From: Mycolicibacterium aichiense
Lineage (GTDB): Bacteria; Actinomycetota; Actinomycetes; Mycobacteriales; Mycobacteriaceae
Assembly: GCF_010726245.1 (NCBI RefSeq)
Contig: NZ_AP022561.1
Coordinates: forward strand, 1,426,001 to 1,490,000
Reading direction: 5' to 3'
DNA length: 64,000 nucleotides
Made by a program: the position numbers and the translations under genes. A model generated the notes under the pieces. That model saw nothing but the letters and a program-made list of their open reading frames with translations, had not been told where the DNA came from and ran no database searches. How positions within the stretch are numbered: position 1 is the stretch's first letter; every line of letters starts with the position of its first letter. Positions 63,834 to 64,000 of the stretch are shown in pieces.

Positions 63834-64000
63834 ATGCCGGTCGGCTCTGAGCGCAACGGCGCGGGGGATGGGCGCACGCGAGTAGTCGATTACATCGCCG
63901 AGCGCCTCGTTCGCCGCGGCGTTCGCCATGTGTTCGGCGTCGACGGCGCCAACATCGAGGATTTCTACGACGCCGCGCACTTTTGTCCGGATCTGACCGC
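63834..64000 (+). CDS. ThDP-dependent enzyme, N-terminal part (runs off the window)
   Basis: 55 complete codons from ATG 63834: TRVVDYIAERLVRRGVRHVF, then GVDGANIEDFYDAAHF. This is the start of the pyrimidine-binding (N-terminal) domain of the acetolactate synthase/pyruvate decarboxylase superfamily, where VFGxxGxNIE is characteristic. The substrate cannot be named from this part. The start has no strong ribosome site; the upstream 22-codon ORF does (AGGTGGGGGTC before 63782), so coupled translation or a frameshift near 63834 are alternatives. Confidence 0.75.
   Translation, partial: MPVGSERNGAGDGRTRVVDYIAERLVRRGVRHVFGVDGANIEDFYDAAHFCPDLT

Noticed and set aside
1..64000. CRISPR arrays, rRNA genes, insertion-sequence transposases
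   Set aside because: No regularly spaced direct repeats, rRNA-like sequence or transposase motifs were seen.

Overview
The window looks like a chromosomal segment of a high-GC, fast-growing mycobacterium (Mycolicibacterium-like). This rests on recognisable mycobacterial families: WhiB7, a UPF0182 membrane protein, a DUF2342 metalloprotease-like protein, the tpx start, DUF1023 hydrolases paired with EspC-like type VII substrates, and a complete yrbE/mce operon. The species assignment is inference; no 16S or other typing gene is present.

Layout. 1-10.4 kb is conserved core: a partial tpx, then whiB7 with its promoter, leader ORF and attenuator-type terminator, an ABC1-family kinase, an E1/cyclodehydratase-like protein, the DUF2342 protein, a PDZ/Lon-like protease, UPF0182, a ribonuclease Z-like enzyme and a lipoprotein. 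An initiator tRNA-Met follows at 10597-10673.

10.6-30.4 kb is a ~19.7 kb integrated genomic island. A 46-bp copy of the tRNA 3' end recurs at 30362-30407, and a 12-bp tandem repeat lies just inside both ends. Cargo: a long beta-solenoid membrane protein, a HigB/HigA toxin-antitoxin pair, a tyrosine integrase interrupted by one in-frame amber codon, a small excisionase-like HTH protein, a MobF relaxase-helicase preceded by clustered inverted repeats, an HNH-like zinc protein, an alpha/beta hydrolase abutting an unknown gene, a coiled-coil protein, and a compact XRE regulator / Ser-Thr kinase / TPR operon behind two near-identical palindromes. No type IV secretion genes and no phage structural genes are visible, so it resembles a mobilisable, now possibly immobile, element carrying possible defence or stress cargo. 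The XRE-kinase-TPR operon is the best candidate for an undescribed system.

30.4-53.5 kb is chromosomal: two paralogous cassettes (EspC-like protein, DUF1023 hydrolase, small lipoprotein) at 30.9-33.5 and 44.7-47.2 kb, a spermidine-synthase-like protein, htpG, a secreted thioredoxin-fold protein, a ferritin-like protein, catalase HPII (katE), a TetR/AurF-type oxygenase/DUF4873 module, a PAS-ANTAR protein, a phosphotransferase facing a TetR gene across a 29-bp palindrome, LysR-MFS, an MBL-fold hydrolase, a small secreted protein and an Acg-like nitroreductase.

53.5-63.2 kb is a minus-strand yrbEA-yrbEB-mceA-F operon ending in a Mce-associated protein and a secreted protein, with overlapping or near-touching genes. 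The window closes with the 5' end of a ThDP-dependent enzyme gene.
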